Program-made: the position numbers and the translations under genes
Notes under the pieces: model-generated
Database searches by the model: none
What the model saw: the letters and a program-made list of their open reading frames with translations, nothing else
Told to the model about the DNA's origin: nothing
Assembly: GCF_040954835.1 (NCBI RefSeq)
Contig: NC_090707.1
Span: 19,238,570-19,302,569 of the forward strand
Direction: 5' to 3'
Length of the DNA stretch: 64,000 nt
Source: Lepisosteus oculatus
Lineage: Eukaryota; Chordata; Actinopteri; Semionotiformes; Lepisosteidae
Part shown: in pieces, positions 24,073 through 36,286 of the stretch
Numbering within the stretch: the stretch's first letter is position 1
Layout: each line of letters begins with the position of its first letter

Positions 24073-25651
24073 GTACTAATTAGATAATAAGAAAAGGTCA
24101 ATAAAAGGAACATACTTTGTCAAGTCAGTTAAGGCAGTACTCTTTGTACTTCACTGTGCTGCATCAGCAGGGAATCATCTCTTCTTAATTCAGTGCAGTA
24201 TTTCACCTGGAAAACATATTTTATTGCCTCAATCTGTTGGTGTAGACAGTTCTGCAGTTGCCTTGAAGGGATAATTTGTATTTGTTCCGATTCAAAAACA
24301 TTTTTTCTGTTCAGATCCCATTATTTTTTTCCCCACAACAATCTCTTTTTTAGCTTCTTTTCTCAATTTAATTACCAGTTAACGTCATAGTTTTCTTTAC
24401 TGAGTGTTGCCGAGTCATCCAGTGCTCTGCTGGAAAAGACATCCATTCAGCAGCTGCACAGAATGAAAACAATGTTTTCAATCTCTGTAGCTATGTTGGA
24501 AATTGCTCCCAGTCTGAAACTGCAAGTAACTGAAGAAATTCTGTAATTGAATGAATCATCAAACAGTATGTGCAGATTCTTAATGAGAATGAGTTTTTTG
24601 AGGTTCATGGCAATTAGTATTGTATTGTAAATATTTTCAGTTTCTAATAGATGTTTTCTGGAACTGTTCTAATACTAGTTGTAAGCATAATAAGCCATGC
24701 TAATTTTCAAAATCCATTTAGGATTTCCATCCTCTGCTTGATCAATGTATTTCCTTTTAAATGATACAGTATATCCAGTTCTGTATTATTTGGGTATAAA
24801 ACTGAATGTGTGCAGAGTGACTTTTGAGATAATGGATGCTGTTTCAGTACATTGTTTTCCTTATTCTTTCCTTATTATCTCATTGCCTGAAATAATTTGT
24901 TTTCTCGACATGTTGCTTACGCATAATTTTGAATATTGATTTAGCGTCCTGACTAGGTCACTGGCTCTGGTATATACTGCCGTAGCTCAGTATATTGACT
25001 CTCTGTGCTAAGCTGCGTGTTCTAATGACATGACTTATATGACATAATCTAAAGCAGAACCACTTTAAACAACATTGTTAAGATTCCCTAAGATTTCAGG
25101 CAAAGCAATAGCTTGTGTTTTATGTCGTTTCCAGTCCCAGTTTAACATTTTTCTTAATGGTGTCTGTTTTTTATATGAAAGCATTTAAAAACAGATGGTT
25201 TGTGTTACTAGTAGCCTTAAGCATATTTGAAGCTGAATGTGCAGCTTGTGTAAATGTAATATTTTGAATTTTAGTACACTATAACATGCTTCACTTAATT
25301 TGAATAAGATATTTTATTATGTGCATGAGAATATGCAAATGTTTGCATGTAAAAACGTACTTTCTTTTGCTTCTGTCTTCTGCCAGAATCTGCAAGCTGT
25401 TTAAAAACAGCGATAGCAGTTACCAGTTTTAAAATTAGCTTTAAGGTTCATAAGAATCAATGACTACCTGAAGAGATATTGTAGCTTTTTTTATACATAT
25501 TTTTAAAATGACAAAATTAGAAGTAGAATGATGAGAAGCCAGCATGCGTTTTTAGGGGAGTTTCTAAGCACAGCTTAAAAAAGAAATACATTTCTCATTT
25601 GACTAACCTGTATAAATGCTTCCCACCTTGTGTGCTCTTCCAGTAATCACG

Positions 25652-25861
25652 GAAGACATACACAGTGCCCTACAAAATTATTCACCCCCGTGCAAAGTTT
25701 TCACATTTTTGCCATCTAAGCTTGCAATTATGCCACTTTTAAACTGGACTTCAGTTGGACCAAAATGTTCAAATTGGACTATTTTCACTATATGCTCTAA
25801 ACTGATAGATCTGTACATGCTGAAAGTAATAAATAATAAATAAATACTTTATTTAAAATAT
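25652..25861 (+). mobile_element. Left end of outer Tc1-like element (A)
   Basis: ACAGTGCCCTACAAAATTAT followed by TCACCCCC and a T-rich TTTTCACATTTTT resembles the terminal inverted repeat of a fish Tc1 family whose right end reads GGGGGTGAATA. Its transposase fragment resumes at about 27,945, after an inserted second element. Confidence 0.6.
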
Positions 25862-27422
25862 ACAGAATTATTGGCACCCTTGGTAAAGATGAGCAAATCA
25901 GTGTAAGCTTGATCTTACACTGAAAATATGAGAGAAATCTAAGCTTTCAGTGAGGTAAAATTATTCAAAGAAAAAAAAATCCTTAAATATAACAATTTTT
26001 CTCAAAAACACAGGTGTCACAATTATTGTCACCCCTGCATTTAGTACTTTGTGACACTTCCTTTGCCAAGATAACAGCACTGAGTCTTCTCTTTTAATGC
26101 TGGATGAGATGGGAGAACACATACAGTATAAAGGGACCTGAGACCATTCCTCCATACAGAATCTCTCCAGATCCTTAGTCTTCGCTTGTGGACTCTCTTC
26201 TTCAGCTCACCCCACAAGTTTTCAATGGGGTTTAGGTTAGGTCAGGGGACTGGGATGGCTACTGCAAAAGCTTGATTCTGTGGTTAGTGAACCATTTCTG
26301 TGTGGATTTGGAGGTATGCTTGGGATCATTGTCCTGCTGGAAGATCCAACCAGGACCAGTCTTAGCCTCCTGGCAGAGGGAGCCGAGTTTTGATCTAAAA
26401 TCTCCTGGTATTTGATGGAGTCCATGATGCCATGTATCCTAACAAGATTCCCAGGGCCTTTGGAAGAAAAACAGCCCAACAACGTCACAGATCCACCACC
26501 ATACTTCACAGTAGGGATTAGATTCTTTACTGCTTGACCTTGACTCTTTTTATGCCAAACCCACCTCTGGTGTTTGTTGCCAAAAAGCTTTATTTCTGTT
26601 TCATCTGACCCGGTTCCAATCAAAGTTCAAGTGTTGTTTAGCGAACTCCAGGCGTTTACGTTTGTGGTTTGTCGACAGCAGAGGCTTTCTTCTGGCAAGC
26701 CTTCCAAATAGTTTGTTGACATGCAGGTGACATCTAATTGTAGTTTTGGAGAATTGGTGACCCCAGGATGCAACCAACTCCTGTACTTTCCAACTGTGAT
26801 CCTTGGAGAACGTTTTGACGCTCGAACCACCTTCCTCACTGTGCGTGGGGGCAAAATACACTTGCGTCTTCTTCCAGGCAGGTTCACAACAGCGCCAGTT
26901 GTTTGAAACTTCTTAATTATTGCCCTAATAGTGGAGATGGGTATTTGCAGGTGTCAAGCTATTTTTTATAGCCATTGCCTGATTTATGAAGGTCAACAAC
27001 CTTTTGTCTCATTTCATTTTTGTATTCTCTGATGGATGACTAAGGGTGTTTGGCCTACATGTCACCTCATATTTTATACCCCAGTGAAACAGGAAGTCAT
27101 CAATGACCACTTAAGAGTACCTAAAGACTCAGGTGTGCTTAAAAAAAGTAAAATATGAATGGGAATATATGTCAATTAGATTTTGTTCCTAGAAATTTTT
27201 AGGGGTGCCAATAATTGTGACACCTGTGTTTTTGAGGAAAATTTTTATATTTTTTATAAGGATTTTTTTTCTTTTAATAATTTTACCTCACTGAAAGGTT
27301 AAATTTCTCTCATGTTTTCAGTGTAAGACCAAGCTGATAAACAACAAATACATTTTTTCATAGCCTTTTTTGCTCATCTTTACCATCTTTACCAAGGGTG
27401 CCAATAATTCTGGAGGGCACTG
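25862..27422 (-). mobile_element. Inner Tc1-like element (B), decayed
   Basis: The left end, CAGAATTATTGGCACCCTTG at 25,862, pairs with the right end. Read on the minus strand the right end begins CAGTGCCCTCCAGAATTATT and then GGCACCCTTGGTAAAGATG, with TA on both sides. The minus strand between encodes Tc1 transposase pieces: a helix-turn-helix part (KTTIRCHLHVNKLFGRLARR, near 26,720) and a catalytic-region part (YGGGSVTLLGCFSSKGPG, near 26,470), out of frame with each other. The left arm lacks about 9 bases present in the right arm. Confidence 0.85.
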
Positions 27423-27470
27423 TATTTACAAGACTAATGCATATAATGTATTATGTACTAATGTATTGCA

Positions 27471-27611
27471 TTTCTTTGCTATGGTAAACCTTAATCTGTT
27501 CCATTGCAAAGAATAGTTCAGAGTAAATGCATCTATAAATGTTTCTTTGCTATGGTAAACCTTCATCTGTTCCAGTGCAAAGAATAGTTCAGAGTAAATG
27601 CATCTATAAAT
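27471..27611. repeat. 71-bp tandem duplication
   Basis: TTTCTTTGCTATGGTAAACC begins at 27,471 and again at 27,542. The two units are about 98 percent alike, with two differences seen (AATC/CATC and CATTGC/CAGTGC). Confidence 0.9.
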
Positions 27612-27944
27612 ACCCACAAATATGAAATTACAAGCCACAACTCACATAGTGATATGACAAATCAAACATCAAGACCATGGTTTTGAAGCAAGTCATTGAT
27701 GAATAGCACAGATCAGGAGAAATTACTTATTCCTTTATCTTGGCTTTTATGGGCAAATGGCAAGAATTAAGTCATTACTGAAAAATAGTTAATCTGAACC
27801 TTTTATAGGATATGCTTCAGACATGTATTAGAGGGTTTTACAGTATGTTCTAAGACAAAAATGTAACATCTGTTCTAAAAGCAAATAGTTACTTAGAGAA
27901 CATGAGCAACACAGTGCATCACCTATTCAACACAACATATCATC

Positions 27945-28445
27945 TTAACTGTCAAGAATGGTGGTGGAAGAATCATGTTATGGAGATGTTTCTCATCAGT
28001 AGGGATAAGTGATGAGAATGACCTGGGCTTGAATGATGACTGTGCAAAGTGCTGGTGAATCCTAGAGAACAGCCTTTTATAATCACTCAAGAATCTAGAA
28101 CTAGGGTTTCGTTTTAAAAAGTTACATTTTAGCCAGACAATGAACTGAAACACAATACTAAAGTCAGACTAGATTGGTTTGACAAGAAGAGAGTTAATGT
28201 CCTTGAGTGAACCAGTGAAAAGTTCTGGCTGGAATCTAATAGAAATTTTATGGCAAGACTTGAAGATTGCAGTCCATCAAAAGTTCACAAGAAATTGACA
28301 GAAATGGAGGAATTTTGCCAGTAAGAATGTGCAAAATGTACATCATCCCACTTTGCAAAACTGGTGAAATTCTAAAAAAATCTGGCACCAATAGTAGGAT
28401 CTACAAAGTATTGAACTATGGGAGTGAAATTTTATTTCTTCACTG
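27945..28445 (+). mobile_element. Transposase remnant of outer Tc1-like element (A)
   Basis: Plus-strand text AATGGTGGTGGAAGAATCAT, GTTATGGAGATGTTTCTCAT, AATGTCCTTGAGTG and TTATGGCAAGACTTGAAGAT is the decayed catalytic part of a Tc1 transposase (GGGSIMLWGCF, NVLEW, LWQDLK). The end, ACAAAGTATTGAACTATGGG then AGTGAA, fits the right terminus of the family whose left end is at 25,652. Confidence 0.75.
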
Positions 28446-29009
28446 CTGCTTTTGCTGACATGCAACCTCAATAATGTATAGCAGTGCTCGGTCTAATCAT
28501 TATAGGTTTCAACAAAATAATGTTGATTTGAAAAACGAATGTATACATTGCCTGTAATTAATCAAATGTATGTAGATATTAATTATCATATATTACCTGA
28601 ATGTAAAAACAGCAAATTAAATCTGGTATAAATATGTTTCTTTTCAAACTTAACATTTGTTTTATCATATCAAATAAAATTATGAAGAATGTTGTATTTC
28701 TCAGTTAATTAGTAATAAAAAATATTCATTAATTTAAAAAAATATTCTTTAAATGTTATTTTATTGTTTTTTTTCATCAATATTAATCCTTAATTTATGT
28801 TTAACTTTGAATTTTGATATTAATTCTCAAGTTATCTAAACTAAATACAAAATTTAAAATTAAATTTGAGGACTTTAGCTGTAGATTTCAACACCTTTAA
28901 AAAAACTTTTCCGTATGTAGTATTGGAAGGAGTTTCTTAATTTTCCTCCTCCCTTTTGTTGTTTAAAAGCAAAGGCCTATTTTATGGCTCAAGCATATTT
29001 TTTTGTTAG

Positions 29010-29201
29010 AAACATGAAACTGGTGTGTGGAGCTTGCTGGAGGAAGCTGACAAGATAGCAGAAGGTAATGAAGATGAGAAAGATGTATATGGTGCCATGG
29101 CAAAAACGTTAAGTGAAGCTTGGAAGGCTCTGATTGACCACTTGGAAAAGAGGAGAGCACTCTTGTATCTGGCCTCAGAATTCTTTGACAAGGCCTTGGA
29201 G
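29010..29201 (+). CDS. CCDC141: CCDC141 exon 3
   Basis: The acceptor is ttgttag and the donor gtgagc starts at 29,202. It has 64 codons, KHETGVWSLLEEADKIAEGN through LYLASEFFDKALE, in phase 0 at both ends. It is helical, with a spectrin-like spacing. Confidence 0.94.
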
Positions 29202-29617
29202 GTGAGCACTTTTTTGTTTTCTTGCTTGTTATTCCTATGTTCTGAAAAAAGGCATTTTTTATTCTGTCAGATAAGTCAATTGAGAACAGATTATCTGGTG
29301 ACCCATCAGGGTATTGACTAGAGTAATTTGCAGGAAATACATTGCTCAAAGGTACCAGAGCAACATCAGGACTTTAATACAACCCTCCATTCCCAGAGCC
29401 CCAATGCTGCATAATCCATGGTGCTACTGTATAATTTCTTCTGTATTTGTTTCTTATTTAAGAGATATTTGTGTGTTCTTGCAGTCTTTTATATTAAGTC
29501 TTTTACTTCCATGGATCCATGATCAATTTTCTATGATGCTGAAAGTCAAATTCTAAGTATGAAAGTGATGTTGATGAGGTGGAAATTTGTGCAGTCTGCT
29601 CAACTAATATGTCAATT

Positions 29618-29935
29618 CGATTAGATTAGCATTGTAGCCTTGCGGTGCTGGGGCCCTGTTTTCAATTCCTGGAATGCTATCTGTATGGAGTTTGTGTGTT
29701 CTCCTTATGTTCACATGGGATTCCTCCAGGTGCTCTAGTTTCCTCCTACAGTCCAAAAACATACTGGTAGGTTAATTGACTTCTGGGAAAATATGACCTG
29801 GTGTTAGTGTTCGTGTCTGTGCCTGGGTGTGCCCTGCGATAGCCTGGAGACCCTTTCAGGGAGTATTCTGTCTTGCACCTGTTGCTTACAGACAAAGGCT
29901 CCGGCTCCCACATGACCTATGCCTGAGATTTAAAG
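29618..29935 (+). repeat. HE1/V-SINE-like SINE copy 2
   Basis: The body TACAGTCCAAAAACATACTG GTAGGTTAATTG and TGCCCTGCGATAG are nearly shared with the copy at 18,985. The head is worn (TTAGCATTGTAGCCTTGCGG). It is in CCDC141 intron 3. Confidence 0.75.
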
Positions 29936-31398
29936 AAGAAACTTATCAACCTTAAATGTTGTCAGTAGGATCTGGATTGTGCTTACTGTTGGCTGCAGAA
30001 TGACCATTGATGAAATAATGTATTTCATTTGCAGTAGGCAAATGTAGAATAGTTTATTGACAGCTGCTACCTGGAATTGATTAAAAAGTGGTTTGGAATT
30101 GGAAAAGATTGAAGCTCATTTAATGAGCCAAAGTGATGAACCAGAGTAGTATTTAGAATTACTGTAAATTAAAACAGAATACGTGCACTCACGTTTTCTA
30201 ATACTTAATATGTTTATCTCTTGTCTTGGTTTTCATATATGCTTACTTAGTACACAGTCAGCAGTATTCTTAAGCTGTTTTATGGGTGTTCTATTGAAAC
30301 ATGGTTCATTATCTTTCTTCTTCATGTGAAATCATCAATTTGAAGTGCACCAAAACTTTTGCATGAGCTTAGCATTAAACGGTGTATATTATATTTAGAC
30401 ACCTCTGACTTCTGGAGAACAACTCTGAATGTTGTCTTTGCTAATCTCTCCAGCAGAAAGGAACCTAATTTTGCAGAGCTATTACAATAAAGAAGGCTCG
30501 TTTTCATTGATGGTGTGCTGCTGAAAGCCGCTTTTCTGCTTCAATTTAACATACAGTACAAGAAAATCATATCCTTTCACAGGTATAAACAACAAAGCAG
30601 AAATGAGACAAATGGAAGAGTAAATGAATGCAATTGCCCTTGGCTTTATCCATCCAGGTTCAAGTGTTCCACCTCCAACATGTTATGCAGAAGCCTCTGA
30701 AATGTTTCATGCTGATGGAGATTTGATGAAATGTTAATAATGAAGAGCATCAAAGGCCCTGGAAGCAGGTGTTTTTTTGGTGTCACAACAAACACCCGCT
30801 TGAATGAGTCTGCTGGAGTTGATGTTAGATAATTAGCGTTTAATTTAAAAAATGCATTGCTTTTTCAGGTTTAGTCTTACAATTAAGCAGCATTTTACTA
30901 ATCATGTCAGATTAAATGCAGTGTTCATGAAGAATTAACATTATTGTTTAAACATATTCAACATTTTGCCATCACAAAAAAGTACACTTTTATTTAAACA
31001 ATGGTTGATACAGACAGGAACATTTAAAGTATCTGAAATATTCAGCACTTGCTCCATCTACTGTATAACTACTAGCAAGCCTAAAATTTGAAACCTTTTT
31101 TAAAACCATTTGACACATTTGAGATATTGCTCTACTCTTTTTGTAAAACATATTTAGTAAATGCTGTGTTTCTGTCTGTGTACTCTAATAGTTAGGTATT
31201 AATGCTGGATCAGAAAATATTGTATCCTGAGAGAAAAGCTGTTTTTGATAATGTGATGCATAATGTTTCACTGACGGTCTCAACAGGAAAATACCAAGCA
31301 CAAACATCCTACACAGAGTTTACAGATATTTTGTGGAAATGGTCTCTGTATTATAATTACCTATTCATTGATCCATTTTGTCTTTTATTTTGGTGCAG
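29936..31398 (+). other. CCDC141: CCDC141 intron 3, remainder
   Basis: About 1.4 kb with no recognised exon, RNA or repeat. Confidence 0.75.
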
Positions 31399-31507
31399 TT
31401 TGCTATAAAAATAGATGAAGCTGAAGATTTCCATTATCACGCCAAGGAGTTTCACAAACCTGAGTGCTTGAAAGAGCTTCTGCAGAAACAGAATTGCATA
31501 AAAAAGG
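31399..31507 (+). CDS. CCDC141: CCDC141 exon 4 (GC donor)
   Basis: The acceptor is tggtgcag. It encodes FAIKIDEAEDFHYHAKEFHK then PECLKELLQKQNCIKK plus one base. The best donor is GCAAGT at 31,508, a GC-type splice site, because the product then aligns without a gap to the known family (LLQ-to-LLE spacing). The nearest GT donor, at 31,512, would need a different acceptor. Confidence 0.85.
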
Positions 31508-32221
31508 GCAAGTAACCTGTATGAGTGGTCTCTTCATAAACCTTCAATAAATCATCTGCAGACCTTTAAAATGCCCCATGAGAATAGTCATTTCCTTGCA
31601 GAAGTATGGTGGAGTCTCTAATATTTGTAGCTCAAAATATTATTACTTTCAAACCCCCTTTTCCTCCAACTACAATTTTCTTATGTTGACTTAAAAGGTG
31701 TTTGGGTGTCTCTCGGGCATTACATTCATGGGATAGATAAAATAGCAATATCCATTAGAAACAAATGGCAGTGCACTTAGCTTTATATTGACAGTGTAGA
31801 GGAGTAATGGATTGAATCTTCAGCACATTATATTGACAGTGCAACATTGGATTATAAGCAAACTGAAAGCAGTCAGTCCAGCATAAGATTTATAGGTCTA
31901 GGCCTGGGTTGTCTGAGGTTGGTGTGTTTCAAGGATTTATAGAGGGTAAGTTGTTAGATGCTTGATCATAATGTAAGAAAGTTACTTTCCACTATTCGGT
32001 TCATTTAGATTTTCACCTCTTTTTGCTTTTGTCTCATAATAAATGCTGTTCTTCCATTTTAGCTCACCAAATAATTAAAAAAACAACCATGTTTCTTTTG
32101 TTTTTAAGTAAATAGATTTTATTCTTAATTACTTTTGTTTTCTGATGGCTTGATAATTATTATTATATAATTATTATTCTTTCTGACAGATCTGGATTTT
32201 GTTCATATACATTTCTTACAG

Positions 32222-32475
32222 TTCTCTTAGAAAAATCAATGGCCCTTCTAAACAAAAGTCAAGAGCTTCTGGACTTCATAAGAAATTTTAAAGTGGATGA
32301 AGCAGTGATAAACCACGATTTGTGTAATGGGGCTTGTAGCAGCTGTCTGAAGGTGGAAAGTCTGATGGAAATGCTTCAGGACAGGAGAAGGCAGGTGGGG
32401 GAGCAGATGAAACGGCAGCGCCTTGATCTGGAGCAAATTCTGCACATCTGTCACTGGGACCAACAGGAACAGGAA
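32222..32475 (+). CDS. CCDC141: CCDC141 exon 5
   Basis: The acceptor is ttcttacag and the donor gtaagt starts at 32,476. It encodes (V)LLEKSMALLNKSQELLDFI through LHICHWDQQEQE. CSSCLKVESLMEMLQDRRRQ and CHWDQQEQE match the family. Confidence 0.94.
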
Positions 32476-33975
32476 GTAAGTCGAAAAGTGTGTAGTACTA
32501 AAATTTCCTTGAGATGCAGATAAGAAAACATCATGATCATTAAAATGCTTTTAAAAGAAGTTTTGCATGTAAAAAATAGGAAGAAATCTTTTTTATTTAG
32601 TGTTGTGCTTGCTAATATACCTAATATATTGATATTTACATCAGTAAATATCAGTTTGTCTTGAATCGTAATTAAATAAAACTTACCTTTTGAATAGCAC
32701 ACATATCTCATCACACATGCCTTTGCAACTCAAATTAATTTCAACTGTTGGAAGGTATTATACTCCGAAAGTGTGATGCTACTATGACGAAGCTGCTTTG
32801 CTAAGATTCATACATTCCAAAGAGATTTTTTAGTCATTTATATTATTATAGATTAAACATGTTAAAGTAAAGAAGACTACTTGAGTGTGGCTCCTTGAAC
32901 AATCCAAAGGCCACGGTGAATTAGGTAATGGAACTGCGGCCACTATCAAGTACACTCTCACCAAAACATAAGCATGTTGTATAAACTTGTCTAAAGTACA
33001 TTCATAGTCACAGAAATGTACTTTATACACTGTATTAAGTTATTTAAAGTGCTGGATTACACTGGCAAACATTTTTATGCATGCAATACGTTTTTATGCA
33101 CAAAAGCTGATTACAGAAACAATTACAGAAATGTCTTTACCTTGTCACTGAATATGGAGGCAGTGGCAACATTTTGCCGTTAATATTAAGTAATATTGTT
33201 AATATTGTTTCTGAACTATGAATTGAAATCTCCATTTTATCAAATAAGAAACAGCAAGGATAGTACTGTTTTTGTTAGACATAGTAAATCTTCGGTTTGT
33301 ACGACAGTCTGTTTTAAAACAACAAAAACAACCATTTATAATAAGTAATTATAAGAGGTTTTAAAGCAGCAGATTGTGCCATGTTCAGTTTGTCAATGTC
33401 AGGATAGTACTGAATATTGGTTTGACCTGTCCTACACAATAACTTGTGATTCTGGGAAAGTAAGATTTCCTGTATGCCTTTATGTAGACTTGCACTGCTC
33501 TAGCCAAATTCTTCACAATGTTTTTTTAAAAAGCTGCTGGACTTTAGCACCTGTGAAAGAAACCATATACTTTAAAGTTAATTATATTACTGTGCTGCAA
33601 TATTATTTAGAATATTTTAGCTTTTTATCAATTTATAATGTTGAATAAATGCATGTATTTGAAATTGCATTGACCCATATATGTGTGATTAATTAATTTA
33701 CCAGTTAACAATTTGCACTAATAATTGCTTTGGAATTAAAGACTTACACACATAAAGAATACTTGGTAAAAAAGTACATGATATTCCGCTTTTATTAATT
33801 TTATTTCCCTTATTTCACATGAATTAGTCATGAGCAATCACTTTAATTTATGTTAAAATCCAAGAAGGACTACTTGTACAGTCTGTATAAATAAACAGTT
33901 GGTAAGGTGTTTGAGGCCTCAGTTATAACAATTCTGTTATAAAATAAAAAATGTGTATTTACAAAAAAATTGTAG
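32476..33975 (+). other. CCDC141: CCDC141 intron 5
   Basis: 1.5 kb of AT-rich sequence with no recognised feature. Confidence 0.75.
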
Positions 33976-34095
33976 GTTACTCAGTGGTTCAAGGAAAATG
34001 CTGAAGAATACTTAGAAAGAGATCAGCTGGGTTCAACACTGTCAGAAAATGAAGATTTGCTTCAGGAATACAGAGAATTTGAATTAAAAGCTAAG
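33976..34095 (+). CDS. CCDC141: CCDC141 exon 6
   Basis: The acceptor is attgtag and the donor gtaaga starts at 34,096. Its 40 codons are VTQWFKENAEEYLERDQLGS then TLSENEDLLQEYREFELKAK. It starts with the Trp of a spectrin-like helix. Confidence 0.93.
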
Positions 34096-36091
34096 GTAAG
34101 ATGTCTGCCATGCCGGGAAGCACTCTTCACATTGATGAGATTTAGTAGTCTTGAATGTTTTAAATTTAGTAGTTTTAAAACCAGACATGGAGTAAATCAG
34201 GTAAGTGAGGCCCAGATGGAAACAGAAGTAGAGAATGTTTAAAGTTTCTTGTTTGTTTCATTAATAATAAGTATTTTATGTCTGAAAGATGACACTCAAA
34301 TCATAAACTACACTTCTATATATTTAATTTCTTAATTCATTTTGATTTTGTGACTGGAAAGCAATTTGTTTAAACATCTTTAGGATTTCAATTTGTAAAC
34401 AAGTTAAATATATTAACATAGTTTATTTATGAGTTGTATGAGTACTGGTATCTAGGTTTATTATCATTCCCATATTTTAAAGGTTGTAATATGGAAAGCA
34501 AAGCATTTTGAAAATATTGATGAAGAAAGGTCTTGCTTAGTAATTCCCAGAATTATACAGACAGGACTCTGAAATTGTAAACTGGAATCTTTAATTATGT
34601 CCCATTGGGAGTGTTCATTTTCCTTTGCACTTGCATATAATTAGCACTTCACTTTCTCCTTGGTGGATTTAAGTCCAGGCTTCTGTGACATGCTTGTCAT
34701 GTTCACTTGAGTTCTCAGATGCTCTACTTTCATCTATTTTTCAATCTTTGCATGCTGGTGTTGAATAAATTCTCCTCATTAACGTGTTCTGCTGAATTAA
34801 GGCTCTTCTGTATCTTGGTATTCAAAAGCAAATGTACTAGCATAATATCCCATAATTAACATAACATCTACCCAAATGGCTAAAGCAAATGGATTCATGA
34901 CTTTAGGCTTTGCATATGATGATCCCTAATTTTTATGATGATTTTATGATAATAGAGATATTAAAATATTCTGGTTCAGAAAATGGTTCTGGCATTAGAT
35001 GATAAATGAAAAGGATAACAAAATCTGATTAAAATGTCTAGAAATGCACTTCATCACGTTTTTGTTTCTCAAACTAACATGAAAAGAGTATGAGTTAAGG
35101 AATCCTGGATTCCAGTTAAAATAATACACTTCAGAAGAGTTTATATATGTCAATTAACAGTAAACAAATGGTGTTAACAGTAGTATTCTTGTTTTCATGT
35201 GCACTGGAGTTTTAATTTTTAATTTACCATTACAGGATTAATTGAAATCAGCAATTAACCTTGAATATACACTTATTTTGTTTGGTACGGTACTTTTGAA
35301 ATTTGAATGCTGTGTTCACTATCCATATGTTATTGTGTGGTTAAAGGTTCTGTTGCTAGGGCATGCATGGCAAAAGCTTTGAGATACCTTAAAGTGTTAA
35401 ACTCACTACACAGAACTCCATTTAAATAATTGCCTAAAAACTATTATTTAAATTCTTATAAATCTTTGTAATTTTCTATGTTTTCTGCATTCTTACAGAC
35501 TTAGTATCACTTTATAAAGAGAAAGCACCTGAAAAGCTTAGAAAACGATGATAACTAGTTCAATTAGATTTTTAAATGTTTTTCTGTAATGAACATCTAC
35601 AAGACTATATCCCTCCAGGACAGGGTTCGAGAACCTCTGGTCTAAACCAGTAAGGTTTTGAAAAGAGCAGTCATTATCCCACTTGAACATGGCTGATAAA
35701 AGAATTCTGAAACAGAAGTTTACAGGTGAGGTGACAATTCCTGTTGGGCTTTTTGTCTTCTGACTTTTTGTTCTTCTTGAGCTCTCAGTTACATACTGTA
35801 GTTGGCCTAATTATTTAATAGTTATACCTCTTACCTGTTTCTGAGGTGTTGTACAGATGAGAGTACTTTAGTACTTTTAAAGCACCTTTAGAAGTGTCAT
35901 TTATATGTCTAACTAAGAAAATAATTAGGTTTGATTGACTACTCAGGTTGGAACAAAAACAGAAACCATTAGGCCCTCTAGGAATTCTAAATTGTTCAGC
36001 TAGTCAACATGGATAAGAAACAACAATAATAATGCTTAATTCCCTTCATCTTCAGGTATTATCACCACTAAAATGATTTTGCTTTACCCAG
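34096..36091 (+). other. CCDC141: CCDC141 intron 6
   Basis: 2 kb. A short repeat-like piece at 35,610-35,650 (CAGGGTTCGAGAACCTCTGG) resembles the element at 11,802 in reverse. Nothing else is recognised. Confidence 0.6.
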
Positions 36092-36286
36092 GATTGGAGT
36101 TCATCTGTTGTGAAGCTGATAGCACAAGCCTCTGAAATTCTCATGGCAGAAAGCTATACAGAAAAGGAGTTTGTGATGCATCGAAATCAAAAACTTAAAG
36201 CACTTCATGAAGAATTCTGGCACCTAATGAAGGAAAGGTGGGCACGCCTACAGGAAACCAATGCTTTTTTTATCAGTGCCAATAAG
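36092..36286 (+). CDS. CCDC141: CCDC141 exon 7
   Basis: The acceptor is tacccag and the donor gtaggc starts at 36,287. Its 65 codons run DWSSSVVKLIAQASEILMAE through RLQETNAFFISANK. Confidence 0.94.
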
